Shown: one piece after another, positions 1 to 12,154 of the stretch
Numbering within the stretch: position 1 is the stretch's first letter
Layout of the letters: every line of letters starts with the position of its first letter
Assembly: GCF_026914265.1 (NCBI RefSeq)
Contig: NC_069127.1
Location: 24,194,637 to 24,258,636, forward strand
Reading direction: 5' to 3'
Length of the DNA stretch: 64,000 bases
Origin: Mya arenaria
Lineage: Eukaryota > Mollusca > Bivalvia > Myida > Myidae
The notes under the pieces: generated by a model
Told to the model about the DNA's origin: nothing
Databases searched by the model: none
What the model saw: the letters and a program-made list of their open reading frames with translations, nothing else
Made by a program: the position numbers and the translations under genes

Positions 1-1330
1 ACAACCTTTAATTATTCAAGGTCACTGGGACCTTGACCTTTGACCCCTAAAACCAAAATGGGTAATCTACAGGCCAGGCCCAACCTCCAAGTCAAGTTTG
101 AGGGTCATGGGTGCAGGCATTGTCAAGATATCACTCGAACAACATTTTCGCATTCAAAGTCACTGTGACCTTGACATTTGACCCGATGATCTCTAAAATC
201 AGTAGGGGTCATCTACTGGTCAGGTCCAGCGTCCATATCAAGTTTGATGATCATAGATCCAGGCATTGTTAAGATATCACTGGGAGACGCTTTGTGAACT
301 TTTGAGCGTTTAAGGTCACTGTGACCTTGACCTTTAACCTGATGACACCAAAAATCAATAGGGGTCATCTACTTGTCAGGCCCAACCTTCATGTAAAGTT
401 TGATGACTTAAGGTCTAGGAATTGTCGAGTTTGCCTTTAAGGTCACTGTGACCTTGACCTTTGACCCCTTAAATCTATTGGGGTCATCTACTGGTCCGGC
501 CCACCTTCAAGTCAAGTTTGAGGGCCAGGGGTGTAGGCATTGTCAGATCACTCGGACAACCATTAATTATTCAAGGTCACGGTGACCTTGACCTTTGACC
601 TGATGATCCCTAAAATCAATAGGGGTCATTTACTGGTTAGACCCAGCCTCCATGTCTAATGTGATGACCATAGGTCTAGGCATTGTTGAGTTATCACTCA
701 GAAAAGCTTTAAAATCATTATGCCATTACAGGTCAGTGACCTGACCTTTGACCCTTAAGATAAATAGGGGCCATATACTGGTCAGGCCCAACCTCACAGT
801 CAAGTTTGAGGGCCATGGGTGCAGGCATTGTCAGGTAATCACTCGGACCTTTTATCGTTCAAGGTCGCTATGACCTTGACCTTTTTCCAAATGACACCTT
901 AAACCAATATGGGTCATCTACTGGTCAGGCCCAACCTCCAAGTCAAGTTTGAGGGCCATAGGTGCAGGCATTGTCGAATTATCACTCGGACAACAATTTA
1001 TCATTCAAGGTCACTGTGGCCTTGACCTTTGGCCTGATGACCCCCAAAACAAACAGGGTCTACTGGTCAGGCCCAACCTCCAAATCAAGTTTGAGGACCA
1101 TGGGTGCAGGATTTGTCGAGTTATCACTCTGACAACCATTTATCATTAAAGGTCACTGTGACCTTGACCTTTGACCCAATTCAATAGGGGTCATTTACTG
1201 GTTAGGCCCAGCCTCCATGTCAAGTTTGATGACGATAGGTCTAGGCATTGTCGAGTTATCACTGGGACAAACTTTAAAATCCTTCTACCATTTAAAGAAG
1301 GATTTACCATTTAAGGTCACTGTGACCTTT
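1..1330. repeat. Tandem repeat of about 140 bp rich in AGGTCA/TGACCT half-sites
   Basis: About ten imperfect units follow each other with a spacing of roughly 126-163 bp. Each has a palindromic block (AAGGTCACTGTGACCTT) followed by TGACCTTTGACC, then a second conserved block around GGGTCATCTACTGGTCAGGC and a third around GTCGAGTTATCACTCGGACA. The palindrome is intact near 312, 438, 573 (central base changed), 1149 and 1312, and decayed in the others. No reading frame runs through it. Similar repeats are widespread in bivalve genomes; that comparison is from memory. A diverged stretch of the same family lies at 18985-19720. Confidence 0.85.
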
Positions 1331-1339
1331 GTGCAAAGC

Positions 1340-1880
1340 AATATATCCCTCTTCTTCGAAGGGTGGCATAATTAATATAAAAAAACAATCGAGGGCCATA
1401 ATATGAAGTTGGGTTAATATGGAGCTATGTTGTCTGATTTGTGTGATGGCTACTGTGTTAAGTATGAAGGCCATTGAATGAACAGTATTAAACCCATTGT
1501 TGTCCAAAAACATCCTTTTAAGTAGATCAAGGGCCATAATTTGTACTTAGGATAATATGGAGTTACGCAGCCTAATAGTGTGATGTTTGAAGTATTAAGG
1601 CAATAAAGGAATAAAGGGTATAGAAGTGATTAGTGAAAATCCCAACTTGCCCTAAAACTTTCATCTGACACAATGTGCCCTTAAATTTTTACCCAAGTTC
1701 CTGAGTCAATCAGGGGCCATAATTTGTATTAAGGATTATATGGAGTTATGAAAACTCATTGTGTGATGGGCCTGAACAACTGTGTGAAGCAGTAATTAAA
1801 TTGAATGAAGGGTATTGGATTTATAAGTGAAAATGCCAAGTTACCCTAAAATTTTACTGGATGCCGAAGCTGAAACAAGT
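1340..1880. repeat. Three diverged tandem copies of a 'GGGCCATAATTTGTA' repeat
   Basis: Blocks starting near 1392, 1527 and 1705 share GGGCCATAATTTGTA followed by an ATATGGAGTTA block, a TGTGATGG block and a tail resembling GAATGAAGGGTATT. Units are about 140-180 bp and clearly diverged. The family directly adjoins the AGGTCA array. No coding potential is seen. Confidence 0.6.
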
Positions 1881-2983
1881 AGTAAAACCTACTTATTCTT
1901 CGAATAGTCAACCTTAAAATACACAAGTCTGCATTTCATTTTTTATTATTAAGATTATCATGATCTAGTGATATCAACAAGAAAAAGGAAATGACACTAT
2001 TTAGATTAATATTTCAGCATCTTGATATAAATCATCAGAACATCAAATTCAGTACAAATATTTTTCTGTCCATTCGAACACATTCATTTATCATAAATAT
2101 CGCAATGGAATTCTAGTCACTTTCTGAGCTCCCCCCCCTTAGTATTAAAAAAGCCATTATAAACAAAGCACCATCATATAATAATTATAAAAAAAGTAAA
2201 TATTTACTTATTTAATATAAATTACTAATAACATAATTGAAAATGCGATGCCAGCTTAAGAATTTTTCAAAATTTTAGGAGAAAATTCCCCTAATGCAAG
2301 TATTTCGATATATAGATAATTTTAATTAAAAACATACTGGTAATAATATCATTACTTGATCTTTGATTGTTTAATATCTTGTTCTTATGCTAATGTTTAT
2401 ATAAACAAATTATATAAATATTTATAACAATATTTGAGAATGAAATAAAATGAATATCATTTAAATAAAAAAATGAGAGAATTCATTTTTAATACTGCAC
2501 TAAAATGACAGTTAAAAAAAATGAAAATCTATCAAAAAACATGAACAGCTGCCATAAACATTTTGTCATATATATATTTTTGATGATTTGTTATAAGATG
2601 AATAGTCACTTTATGAATGACTTTCTCATGTTTATTTTGTCAGACAATTTTTGTAACAAAATATATAATTATGCTATATACTATTTTCCCCTTTAAAATC
2701 TCAAAATGTACATTGAATAAGCACTTACATCACAAAACAATGTGCATAGCAAAGCTAATTTCAAGCAGTCAGCACTTTAAAACCAAATAACAAGAGGCAT
2801 TGCGTATGTACACAATTTCCATGGCAGACCAAGCCCCCAAAAACAATCTTTGTTGGAATATGAACAAATATTATAAGGCTCGATCGTGTGACTGTCTATA
2901 TCATATAATACCATGTTACTTCAAAAACATGAATACCAGGTATATATAATATTGTAAACACTGTAATTTAGTGCCTGTAAGTC
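1881..2983. other. AT-rich non-coding stretch; 3' flank and likely 3' UTR of the TIGAR-like gene
   Basis: No exon is supported. The part nearest 2984 is probably the 3' UTR of the minus-strand gene that ends there. A minus-strand AATAAA (TTTATT on the plus strand at 2631-2636) lies about 350 nt past the stop and is a plausible poly(A) signal. Confidence 0.5.
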
Positions 2984-5900
2984 TCAGTATGTTCCTTTTG
3001 CGGGTGGCAAGTTCAGGTCAATCAAATGATCTTTGTCATGTATGAGGATGCAAGTCACTGAAGGGTGTCCGGTAGACTCGTCTATAGTAATATTAAACTT
3101 TGAGACACTACAATTAGGGCAAACTTTCAGGGCATGACCTTTCACACCTGGTATTTTACAGTCCAGCGAATCCACAAAATAGCGTAAGCATTCCTTGATA
3201 AAGCCTCCATGACTCACTATAAGAATATCTGCGACAGTTAGTGGCAGGCCTTCCAAATCATCGAAACTACTGTTTCGCCCTGAACTGATGCTAGAAATGC
3301 TTGAAAACTGGTGTGCGCTAGAGGAGTTTGTCAATGACACGTTCGGGCACTCATACGACTGTGAATTTCTTTCAAGTTCTTCAGCAGGCCTCTTTGCTGT
3401 GGGACAGGGTGATGGGTGTGTAAAATGTGGGGAATGGGGACTAGTCTGTATTTCACTACCGAAACTCAACGGCACTTTGTGGCACACAAATTCTGACAGA
3501 GTGCTGTCAGACTCGCTGCCATTCATATCCTGGGAAGACGGTGACCTGTCAGAGCTGGTTTCGGAACAAGTATCAGCCTCTGACTGTAGGCTGCCTTTAT
3601 GTCTGAGATCTCCACTCATACTGGAATCATCAGAGCTACTTTGAACCCCATCCCTGTACTGATAGTCAGGAAGAACCTTCCCGTTGTTTCCGAAATTGTC
3701 ATTATCTTGCATAGTTATATAGCTGTTGGTCTGACACATGTCATCTTTCTCGTAAATACTGTTTTCATTGCAATCCTCTTCATCGGACATAAGTGTCATC
3801 TCAGAGATAATGTGCTGAGGATTGCCGCTACTACAGAATGACTGACTTCGGCCACTGAGCTGTAGACGCTTGTTACTCTGGCGACTGTGACGACCAAGAC
3901 TGCCGCCATGACGACGCTTGATCTTGGCAGGGGTGTGTGCTTCCTCTTCATCAAGGAAGTTGGAGCAAAGTTTGCATAGATCTGCGAAAAACGACTTCGC
4001 CCGCTCTCGTAACTGAAAAATATTCGCATACATTTATATATTGATAAGTGAATGAATTTGACAGAAATGTTGGGAATTGTGTTTAATTGGAGTAATATTA
4101 CATTTATACTGTGTTACATGTAAAGTTTGTTTACGTTTATCTGCTTAACATGTAAAGTTTGTATGTAAAATTTATAATCATAGTATAAGACTTAATAAGT
4201 TTATTCTATGAAGGGTGCATATTCTGGCTTCCATGAAGGCAGAAGGGTGCTTCCAAAAAGGACAGGGTTGCAGCACTCCATGACTAAATCCCTTAGTCTA
4301 TGACAAAATGCCTGTTAAAACCATTTAGATCATATATAGGATCTCGGATATATAGTCTGTCGAATAAAATACAATTCAGACTACCTGTAAGCAAGACTCG
4401 GCCCCTGGTGGTGTGTAGTCTAGGTATTTCTTCTTAGCCTTCTTCACCATGTGCATCAGCTCCTTGGATTGCTTTCCCTCCAACTCACCAAATTTCTGAA
4501 AGTCATTCAAGTGATAAGATTCTATATGAGCTGTGTGTGTGTGAAACATGCTATAAAGTAGCATCGTATGCATACTGGTTTCAGTAAATTGTGTATTAAG
4601 TTTTGTGTGCTATTCTCAATGTTAGGATGGTCAAAAGCTTAAGTTTTTACACAACAACTAACAAATCAAACATCTTTTCATTTGATATAAAGTCCAAATC
4701 TGTTTGCTTGATGCTAAAAGGGACCGGCAAAGGTACTTTGAGTCTCATGAATATCGAGCCAAGTGTGAATGCTTAATTAGAGTAAAGAAATCAGACCTTT
4801 ACATTAAAGGCGAGGCACTGAGGAAATCAAGAAATATTGAGCCAACAGGTTTCGACTTTATTGGTATTTTGACGAGATTAACAATTCTAATATTGACAGT
4901 TAACAGTATATAACATATTGTCATACCCTTTCCCTGAGTCTTTTATCCAAGATGATATCACTGAGACAGACTTTGTTAGCCTGGGCGATGATCTTTGCAG
5001 TATCACTGGCACGTGAGAGGTCACTGGAGAAAATGTGTGTGAATCTCTCACGTTGGAGTCTCGCAGCCACCAATCCGGCTTGCTGCTCACCCACGCTTGA
5101 GAGAGGCACGTCCATTTGACCTGGAAACAATAAAATACCGTACAATACATGCATGTGTTGCCAGTTGGATATGTTCATGTATGTTGCAATATACAGTGTG
5201 AGATATTTACTGCTTTTGCGTAGGAGTTTGTCAGACTCTCAAATGTTACGAGTCTGATTTAAAATCAAGGAGTCCAGCATTTTGTCGATATCAAAGAGAA
5301 ATTAGAAGTATTACTTCTTAAAGTTATCTTTTTATTTTTAAGTCTGTTTAGTTTGAATGATGATTCCAACAACTTACAAGAATACTAACATATCCAGAAC
5401 AGCATCCATTGACAATTGTTAGTGTATATTTTGCATGAACTATACTAGAAGTCTGACATAGTGTTAATTTTGAAAAATCTAAGAGTCTGGCCAACAGTCT
5501 CGGACTTCCAGAATCCCTTTAGTCATGACTCAGCTGTTTTGTACAAAAATGTGTATGAACAATGATACTTACCCTGGATAATGCTTTTCCTATTATACAG
5601 CGTTTCCCCACTGAAAAAATAGCAGATACAAATCTTGGTTATTAACATTTATTGAGACAGAGTTGCAATAATCATCCACATGACTGTGTACATTTAAAAA
5701 ACTGTTATTTTAAACAATCACACTAAGCCATTTCATAGATACACATTCATTTACGATTTCCTCTGCAGCTGTAAGCCAGGTTACAATCCTTATACCAGCG
5801 AACCACTTGTTGCCACGCCAAGAAAGTTTGTCTAGATGTTAAAAAATCAGAAATATTATCTAGAATTGCAAATTACCAAGTTTAGGATAACTGGCAACTA

Positions 5901-6534
5901 TCAGACTGACATCCTTGTTTCGTATTCAGCCGGATTCATTTGTGTATCAACTCATAAAGTAAGCCTGGGAGGAAAAGTGGGCTCGAATACTAGCACAGCA
6001 CTCTAACCAACTGAGCTTATCGGGCGGCTGGTTCTAACCCACACACACTACACTCCTCCCCCCATTAATCTTTTAGGCCGAAGGAGGCACTCCTGCCATT
6101 TACCACTGCCAACAATAAAGTAAACCTGGGAGGAAAAGTGCGCCCGATCTGGGGCTTGAACCCACGACCACCGGAATACTAGCATGGCACTCTAACCAAA
6201 TGAGCTAACCGGGCGGCTGGTTCTAACCTACGCACACTACACATGTGACCAATTTGATATGAATAAAAAAAGTTGGTGTATTCAGAAAAATAAAATAAAC
6301 GCTTGTTGTTGCTGTCTGAAACTGAATTTAATTATTCATCCTGGCAATAATCGTCAGTCGGTTGTAACTCTCAACTACTATTAAGTCTATAATAGAGTCA
6401 CGATTATATTCCCGATGTTCGGTTCGGAAAATTTCTGATCAGCACATGACCAACTTACAACATATTTAGTTATTCACGAATAAAACGTTTCATTTCACTT
6501 ACTGTCTAACGAATGTGAGCGAAAACAGCACCAT
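2984..6534 (-). CDS. TIGAR: TIGAR-like fructose-2,6-bisphosphatase, 5 coding exons, 467 aa
   Basis: Histidine phosphatase of the phosphoglycerate mutase superfamily. The vertebrate relative lowers fructose-2,6-bisphosphate and so restrains glycolysis. Coding exons (minus): 6503-6534, 5573-5610, 4927-5120, 4385-4495, 2984-4012; all junctions are GT/AG and phases agree. The spliced protein begins MVLFSLTFVRHGE, placing the catalytic His at residue 11 exactly as in human TIGAR. It continues with a QMDVPLS block, FTHIFSSDLSRA, RLRERKFGELEGK, a TPPGAE block, and a second catalytic His in IVSHGG at residue 393 (198 in human). The protein is about 200 residues longer than human TIGAR (270). The excess is a Ser/Asp/Glu-rich segment, about residues 145-388, inside the last exon. 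The start chosen matches the family; in-frame ATGs upstream to 6690 could add 52 residues. I am sure of the family and fairly sure of the ortholog name. Confidence 0.9.
5959..6051 (-). mobile_element. tRNA-derived SINE fragment (copy 1)
   Basis: Shares its two ends with the copy at 6119-6241 (CTGGGAGGAAAAGTG and CGGGCGGCTGGTTCTAACC) but lacks about 28 bp in the middle, including the B-box region. It lies upstream of exon 2 in intron 1 of the TIGAR-like gene, in the same orientation as that gene. Confidence 0.65.
6119..6241 (-). mobile_element. tRNA-derived SINE, tRNA-Thr-like head (copy 2)
   Basis: Read on the minus strand this has a tRNA-like A box (TAGCTCATTTGGTTAGAG) and B box (GGTTCAAGCCC). 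A 7-bp acceptor stem can form (GCCCGGT with ATCGGGC). The anticodon loop reads CTAGTAT, so the source looks like a tRNA-Thr(AGT)-type gene. The anticodon stem no longer pairs, and a related copy lies 70 bp away, so this is a SINE or tRNA pseudogene rather than a working tRNA. Confidence 0.65.
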
Positions 6535-6699
6535 CCTGCTACTTGTAACTTGAAATGAAGGTCGAAAACTAAACATGCAGGATCTGTCAAGACCTTTCAG
6601 AAAAATATAGTCGGCGACATATTTGTTGTTGTAGACCGTCTGTCTGCTCTTGTCACATACCATTTGATTGGTTAACCTACATTTCATCATCCAATGAAA

Positions 6700-7690
6700 A
6701 TCATCTTGATATAATTGATACTAATTTCTGACCTCCATCACCGAAGAGTACCAGACAATTGTCGCGTGCAGACGTCATTACGTAATATGTCTGGCGCGAC
6801 AGAGTTTATTAGCCGGCGATCGATAAGACAATGACACTTCAATTATTGGTTAAATTTAATGAATTTTCAATTATTAGATTAATTATCGATAGCTGTTTCT
6901 TCCTTTAATTATACGTTAGGCTAGTAAACAAAATCATTTAATACTATATTTGTATGAAATTGATTAGTCTAGCTTTAATTGGTTCATGATGCATCATCTT
7001 CACGTGGCTTGTCGGGTTTTTTCGGAAGAGTTCAGCTGAATATGACTTATTAGATTTATGAATCTTTAAAAATCTATATTGTCCTCAGATGAGGCTGGAA
7101 GATACATGCATTTTTCGCTACCCAATTTACTACAGTAATGAGATATTTTAAAAAAAACAAAACATCGATGTCCTTACTAACTTAATATATTAAAAAAAAA
7201 AATGAAGTGGTGTATACATTTATTTGCCGGAAGTTCGTATTTCAGACAAATTTAAAATATGCTCGTGATTTTCTATTTAAAGCTGCATTATCCACAGGTG
7301 GATTTTATTTGACAACCTTTTGTATATATTCGTGTCAATGTCTTGAAACCAGTGATATAAGACTTCTGACAAAAGTTCAGATCGCAGTTTTCATATTAAA
7401 GGCCTAGTTTAAGCCTTCTTTAAGTGCCCCCCCCCCCTCCCCCTCAAACTTTGTATAGTACACAACCTCTGTTTATTGATCTTGATCTACCTGCCGCTTG
7501 ATCCCTCTTATCAGATCTCCAATCTGAGTATCCTGCTGCGCAGTTTACTCAGTTTTATTATAGAAATTATCTAAAATTGATGTTTTATGGCTAAATTGAA
7601 GCGTTACTAACCGTCTTGGGACCATTAACAAACCCTATTCCGAGCTAACGCTTTAAAACAAATGAAAATTATGGCACTTTACCAAACAAT
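6700..7690. other. Promoter-side flank and AT-rich DNA, no gene seen
   Basis: Sequence upstream of the TIGAR-like gene. It probably holds that gene's promoter, but no recognisable core element is clear. A C-rich run is present near 7427-7443. Short open frames here begin or end arbitrarily and match no family I know. Confidence 0.4.
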
Positions 7691-8225
7691 TGAGATATGT
7701 TTTATTGTGAGTTATCTTTCATGACTCAATTGAAGGCACTGATGGCAAAATTAGCTGATTCTGAGATAACTAAAAATAAGAAAGGTCAAAACTGTCAATC
7801 TGTGAGAGTGCAGCTTTAATGGAATTTCACGTCAAGTATATACGATTTTCAACTGCTCTGGTCAGGTACATGCGTGCTCAGTGAAATGCCGAAGCCCGGG
7901 AGTAGGATTAAATGACTCTTTGTAATTGGTCCCAGCCTAAGCCATGGAAGGTCGGGATGGGGCGCCGGAATTCGGATTCGGTTGCCCCGGCGGTGGTCGC
8001 CACTTGATTAACGATGCACTCTAGCCCCCAAAATAAGATGTAACACAATAAAAGACGAATAAATATAGAAAACAATGGTTCTTATGCTGGTTACCGAATT
8101 TAATTTGAAAAAAAACGTGCAGAAAACACCGTATTTTTCTACCTTATGAGACGATAGCTGATCACTGTATTTTTTTGCGCTTTCAGCTGTTAAATACACA
8201 GTAATAAAAATGTATTGATTTAAAA
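7691..8225. repeat. Dispersed repeat, also present at about 27330-27480
   Basis: The segment around 8080-8220 (GCAGAAAACACCGTATTTTT, then CTACCTTATGAGACGATAG, then TTGCGCTTTCAGCTGTTAAA) is clearly related to 27345-27460 in USP intron 1, in the same orientation. Upstream, 7690-7825 ends in GAGAGTGCAGCTTTAAT, a phrase I associate with bivalve intronic repeats. Element ends and family are not defined. Confidence 0.5.
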
Positions 8226-8697
8226 TACGTGAGTCACTTTTAGGAATAACATTTTTTTTCTGAACGAAAGCGCCTGTCTTTCTGTCAAAGAACTGTTGAA
8301 TATTGTTATAGCCATGGTGTCAGTCATTGCCGTTGGCGGCGGCGTTGTCGTGATAAAACAAAAACACAACTTGGACATACGTTTTAAAACGTTAATTCAT
8401 TGACCGTTACTTCCATTTTACTTGACAAGGGTAATGTTTGATGTATGCATTTGTTCTTACATGATAATTCATGATACTATTAACAGTAATACCATTAGGA
8501 ACAATTAAAAAAAATAACTTCATCGTTTGCTATATTTTATTCAAATCTAGAGAGAAGATATATCAATCACTTTACAAGGTGTTACATAATACCACCATGT
8601 TTACCACCTTTCGCTTTTTCAGCGTTATCATGTGTAAACATACGGAAATCATTCAAACAGATGAGATATATGTACATGCATTCTATCGACTTTAACA
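8226..8697. other. 3' flank of the 678-aa gene
   Basis: No gene is seen. A minus-strand AATAAA at 8536-8541 lies about 160 nt past the stop of the neighbouring minus-strand gene and is a likely poly(A) signal. Confidence 0.45.
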
Positions 8698-11407
8698 TCA
8701 GTTGGAATTTTGTAATATCGACCGCTCGCAGGGTGGTACCACGGGACTAAACACGACATTCTTCCGTGATTTCGAGTTTTTGCTTCTTTTGGTTCCTGAC
8801 CCTGATTTCTTCCGGTTGCCATGGCGACCAAGGACAGGAAGATCCCGAATGTTGGTCGGTTTTCCGGTCAGCTCGTGCTCATTAAGCAGAGCGCAAAACA
8901 CCGATATTTTACCTTGAATGTATGTTAGGTTCTCTTGTTCGCGTTTCGACAGCTCCTTCACGCGCTCGAATTCTTTCATCTGGTCTTGCTTTTTCCTCAG
9001 GGACATCTTGGAGAATCTCACTTCCGCTGGCGGCCCTCCTCGTGGCTGGGACAGCTCTTCGATGCGTTTCCGACTGTAGCCCTGCTTTTGTTTCTTTGCT
9101 TTGTTCTGCATTATCAATTTCCGTATCTCCGAGCTAAATGTCTCTTCTTCAGCATCTGGTAGTTCATCTATGCTGTTGTGCTCATCCACATGTTTTACTT
9201 CCGTGTCTTTATGAAAACAATCTTCATTCTCAGTCGCTTTTCGATTCTCGTTGTCTTTTGATTCGCTTTCTCTAGGGGTTTCTTTGTTATGGGTGTCTTT
9301 ATCTTGTTGACATACTTCATCATTGTCAATATCCATTCTTTTCATCACATCTTGCTCCTCTTGTGTTAGCTTGGTCGTGTTCACCGCCGCCTTGTAAACA
9401 GGAAACATGGACAGACGCCTTTTGTCAGCTGGGAGTTTGGACCTTCGGGTATTTTCATCCACGGGTATAAGGACAAAGCACGGCCCACCGATCGAGCGTT
9501 TCTTGCATGTCTTGCAGTGTGGATTACACCATGGACGCGAGCAATCTTTTATTCTCGGTATTTCCGAGTTATCGTGCAGCACGCCGTCCCCATAATCGAT
9601 ATAAAAATTCCCAATCTTATCATGCTCGCGAGAAAACTTCGCGCGCTTGATCTTTTTCTTATCGTTTGGCGACTTCAGACCGATGACCTCCATGTTGTGT
9701 TCTGACAGGAAGGTTCCCTGTGAGGGTAGTCGGACAGAGCTACGCGCCCGGAAAGTCGAGCGGCTGGATCGCCTCTCCGTCAGGTTGTAGCGCGTCTCTA
9801 TATGTACCCGTTCGTTGGGATCATTCTTTTGATCACTAGTACCATCCTGTCCAGTTGTAGCGTTGTTTACCTTTTCAGCGGACTCATAGACGAGTTCAGG
9901 CGGATTAATTGATTGGTTTTCAACTTGCTGAATATCTTGTGCTGGTTTAGTTGTTTCCATTTGTAAAGTGTCGTCTCTTTGAATAAGGGCGTGATCTTTG
10001 TTGCCTGGCGATTCGTCGGTAAGTTCATTCAGTGCTATATCGTTCTGTATCAACATTGGCACCATCGTTTCAACATTTCTTCTTTGCCATAACAATTTAT
10101 CTGTTTCACCCAGCGCTGGCATAAGTTCACTATCCATAGCTTCGACTGGTTTATCTTCGTTTGTAGACCTTTCCTCGGCAGAAGCATTCCCGTTTTCAGC
10201 ATTACCGGTAGGTTCGTTAGATGAATGTTCCTCTTGAGATGAAAATTGGTTATCGGCAGGTTCATTAACACCGGTCGTATTATCAATGTCGTCAGTTTTT
10301 AAAATACCTTTGAGGGACGCGGGCGGTGGCGCGTACTCTGGAAATGACGGCCGGTGGAGGTTGAGGGCGCTGCTGAACATCTCCAGGCGCTTGTCGCCGC
10401 TCAATTCTGCGATGGACGTTCGTTTGAAGTCCACGCCAACGTATTTCTTTACAAGTCTGAGGCCTATGGGCGGCAGATAAATCTTGGCGACGGAGTTGAC
10501 TCTGGTTGGGGCTCGATCCTGAAAGACATATGTTAAGTTTCCTCTTATTAAGCTTTATTCTGAACCAATATAATTGGTATTTTATTTAGAGATAAAACAA
10601 AACGTGCCGATGGTGGGGGTCGAACCAAACATCTTTTGGATCATTAACAGACACTTTACCATATAATGTATGCGTTAAATGTGTAATAAATATTTGTATG
10701 CATACAGTCAAGTAAATGTGCGGTGATATATACAATACAATTTTACGATTGAAAGAAATGTGGTCGATTATTCACAAACTGCAGCAGAGATTTCAATGTT
10801 AACCAATATATTAAGACAGCCGAAGCATTTTCCAAGGCTAGACGTATATTCGCCGGTCCCTGGGAGTTCGAGCCAACGGGGTTCGACTGTATTTCATACA
10901 CTTGCTGCCTGTGAATTCGCATTTCGGTCTCAAATAAGTAACACGCCTAATTATTGATAATTTTAGTTGTATTACTAAACGCAGATGACGTCATAATTTG
11001 GCTCTCGTCATCCTAAAATCATTTTCTAATCAGTTAGAAGTTATTAACTTAGAACACATTGTGTAAACCTAAATGACTTTTCAAAGGGCTCACTCGCTTC
11101 CCCTGCTCCGCCCTTCCTAATTTTACACAATATGTTTTAGCCATTACTTAGAGTGTCTCTCCCTACCTTGCATATGCTAAATATTACGTACGGGTTCTAG
11201 GCAATATCCTGTGGAGAGGCGGATGTCCTGCAGGTCGTGGTAGACGTCCCGGATATCCTGTTTGAGCGTCTCACGGCGGCTGTAGAAATCTTGGCTCATG
11301 GACTCCATGCGCTCAGAAAGCTTCGTGTCAAATGCCTGGTTCTTCTTCATTGCAAACAGCTCGTTCATGGAGCGCACCCCATTGCTGTTTCGGGTCGTCG
11401 ATGGCAT
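8698..11407 (-). CDS. Unrecognised 678-aa protein, 2 coding exons
   Basis: Exon 1 is 11192-11407 (72 codons from an ATG; begins MPSTTRNSNGVRSMNELF) and exon 2 is 8698-10518. The junction is phase 0, with donor GTACGT and acceptor CTTTCAG. I do not recognise the family. Residues 25-60 are charged and probably helical. Residues 73-146 are the best candidate folded or conserved part (IYLPPIGLRLVKKYVGVDF, then FPEYAPPPASLKGILK). Residues 150-290 are acidic, low-complexity and probably disordered. A cysteine cluster at about 398-419 (DCSRPWCNPHC, then CKKRSIGGPC) could bind metal. The C-terminal third is very rich in Lys/Arg/Glu (coiled-coil-like) and ends in a basic segment before VVFSPVVPP. No signal peptide or membrane segment is seen. 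The length, good splice sites and a poly(A) signal support a real gene; nuclear or cytoskeletal function would be a guess. Confidence 0.75.
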
Positions 11408-12154
11408 ATCGGATGTTCCTCTTCCGACTACGAAGAAGAATAGTTGGATACTGTTATGAATCTTTCATCTTGTCACAACTATGGAACAGTCTGGGGCGTT
11501 GGCGACACACCGGATGTTACTTCGTCGACGGTCGTGACGGCTGTTGGCAAACCGATTCGTTCAGTGATAAAACATTTCGTTAATACTCATTTCATAATGC
11601 GTTTTACTCCAAAAAGTTGCTGTCCATAAAAAAATAAAACTAGTTACTTGTATTGCCTACAGTATGTATGTGATATGGCGATGGGTTATTTGATACATGT
11701 AAACAAAATATTTGTAAAACCAAATTCTAATAAAGGGTCAGCGGTTTGTCAATGGTTACATTTTATTTACGTATATGGTGTACCATCTTTACTACGGAAA
11801 AACCAACACAGACGTACAATAGGCCGGAAATTATGTTGAGGTTTCGAGATTTTGTATTTCGGTAACGGAACAAGCACCTGTGTGACTTTACATTTCACTT
11901 TAGTCGATTTGAAAAAAAAGGTGTTTATAATAAAAATCGATTTAAGCATTTCGAATTAAATTTTTGAATGTGTTATTTCTATGTAAGTTAATTTTATTTT
12001 CGAAGATACCGTCATGTAGCTTTCGTGCGATCGTTGTCGGCGTTGTGTTATAAGATATAATATGGCTAGGACGTCCAATACCTCTATCTAAAATATAATG
12101 AAGGCATACGTGCCCTTGTTTAAAACTAGGGTTTAAATTAGTAAAAGAGACTGC
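11408..12154. other. 5' flank of the 678-aa gene, no other gene seen
   Basis: Presumed promoter and 5' UTR of the minus-strand gene starting at 11407, then AT-rich DNA up to the minisatellite. The open frames in it are short and unsupported. Confidence 0.4.

Noticed and set aside
3288-3841. Plus-strand open frames of 80-118 codons
   Set aside because: They are antisense shadows of the last exon of the TIGAR-like gene.
6119-6241. Functional tRNA-Thr gene
   Set aside because: The acceptor stem and boxes are present, but the anticodon stem does not pair and a partial copy lies next to it, so it is a SINE.
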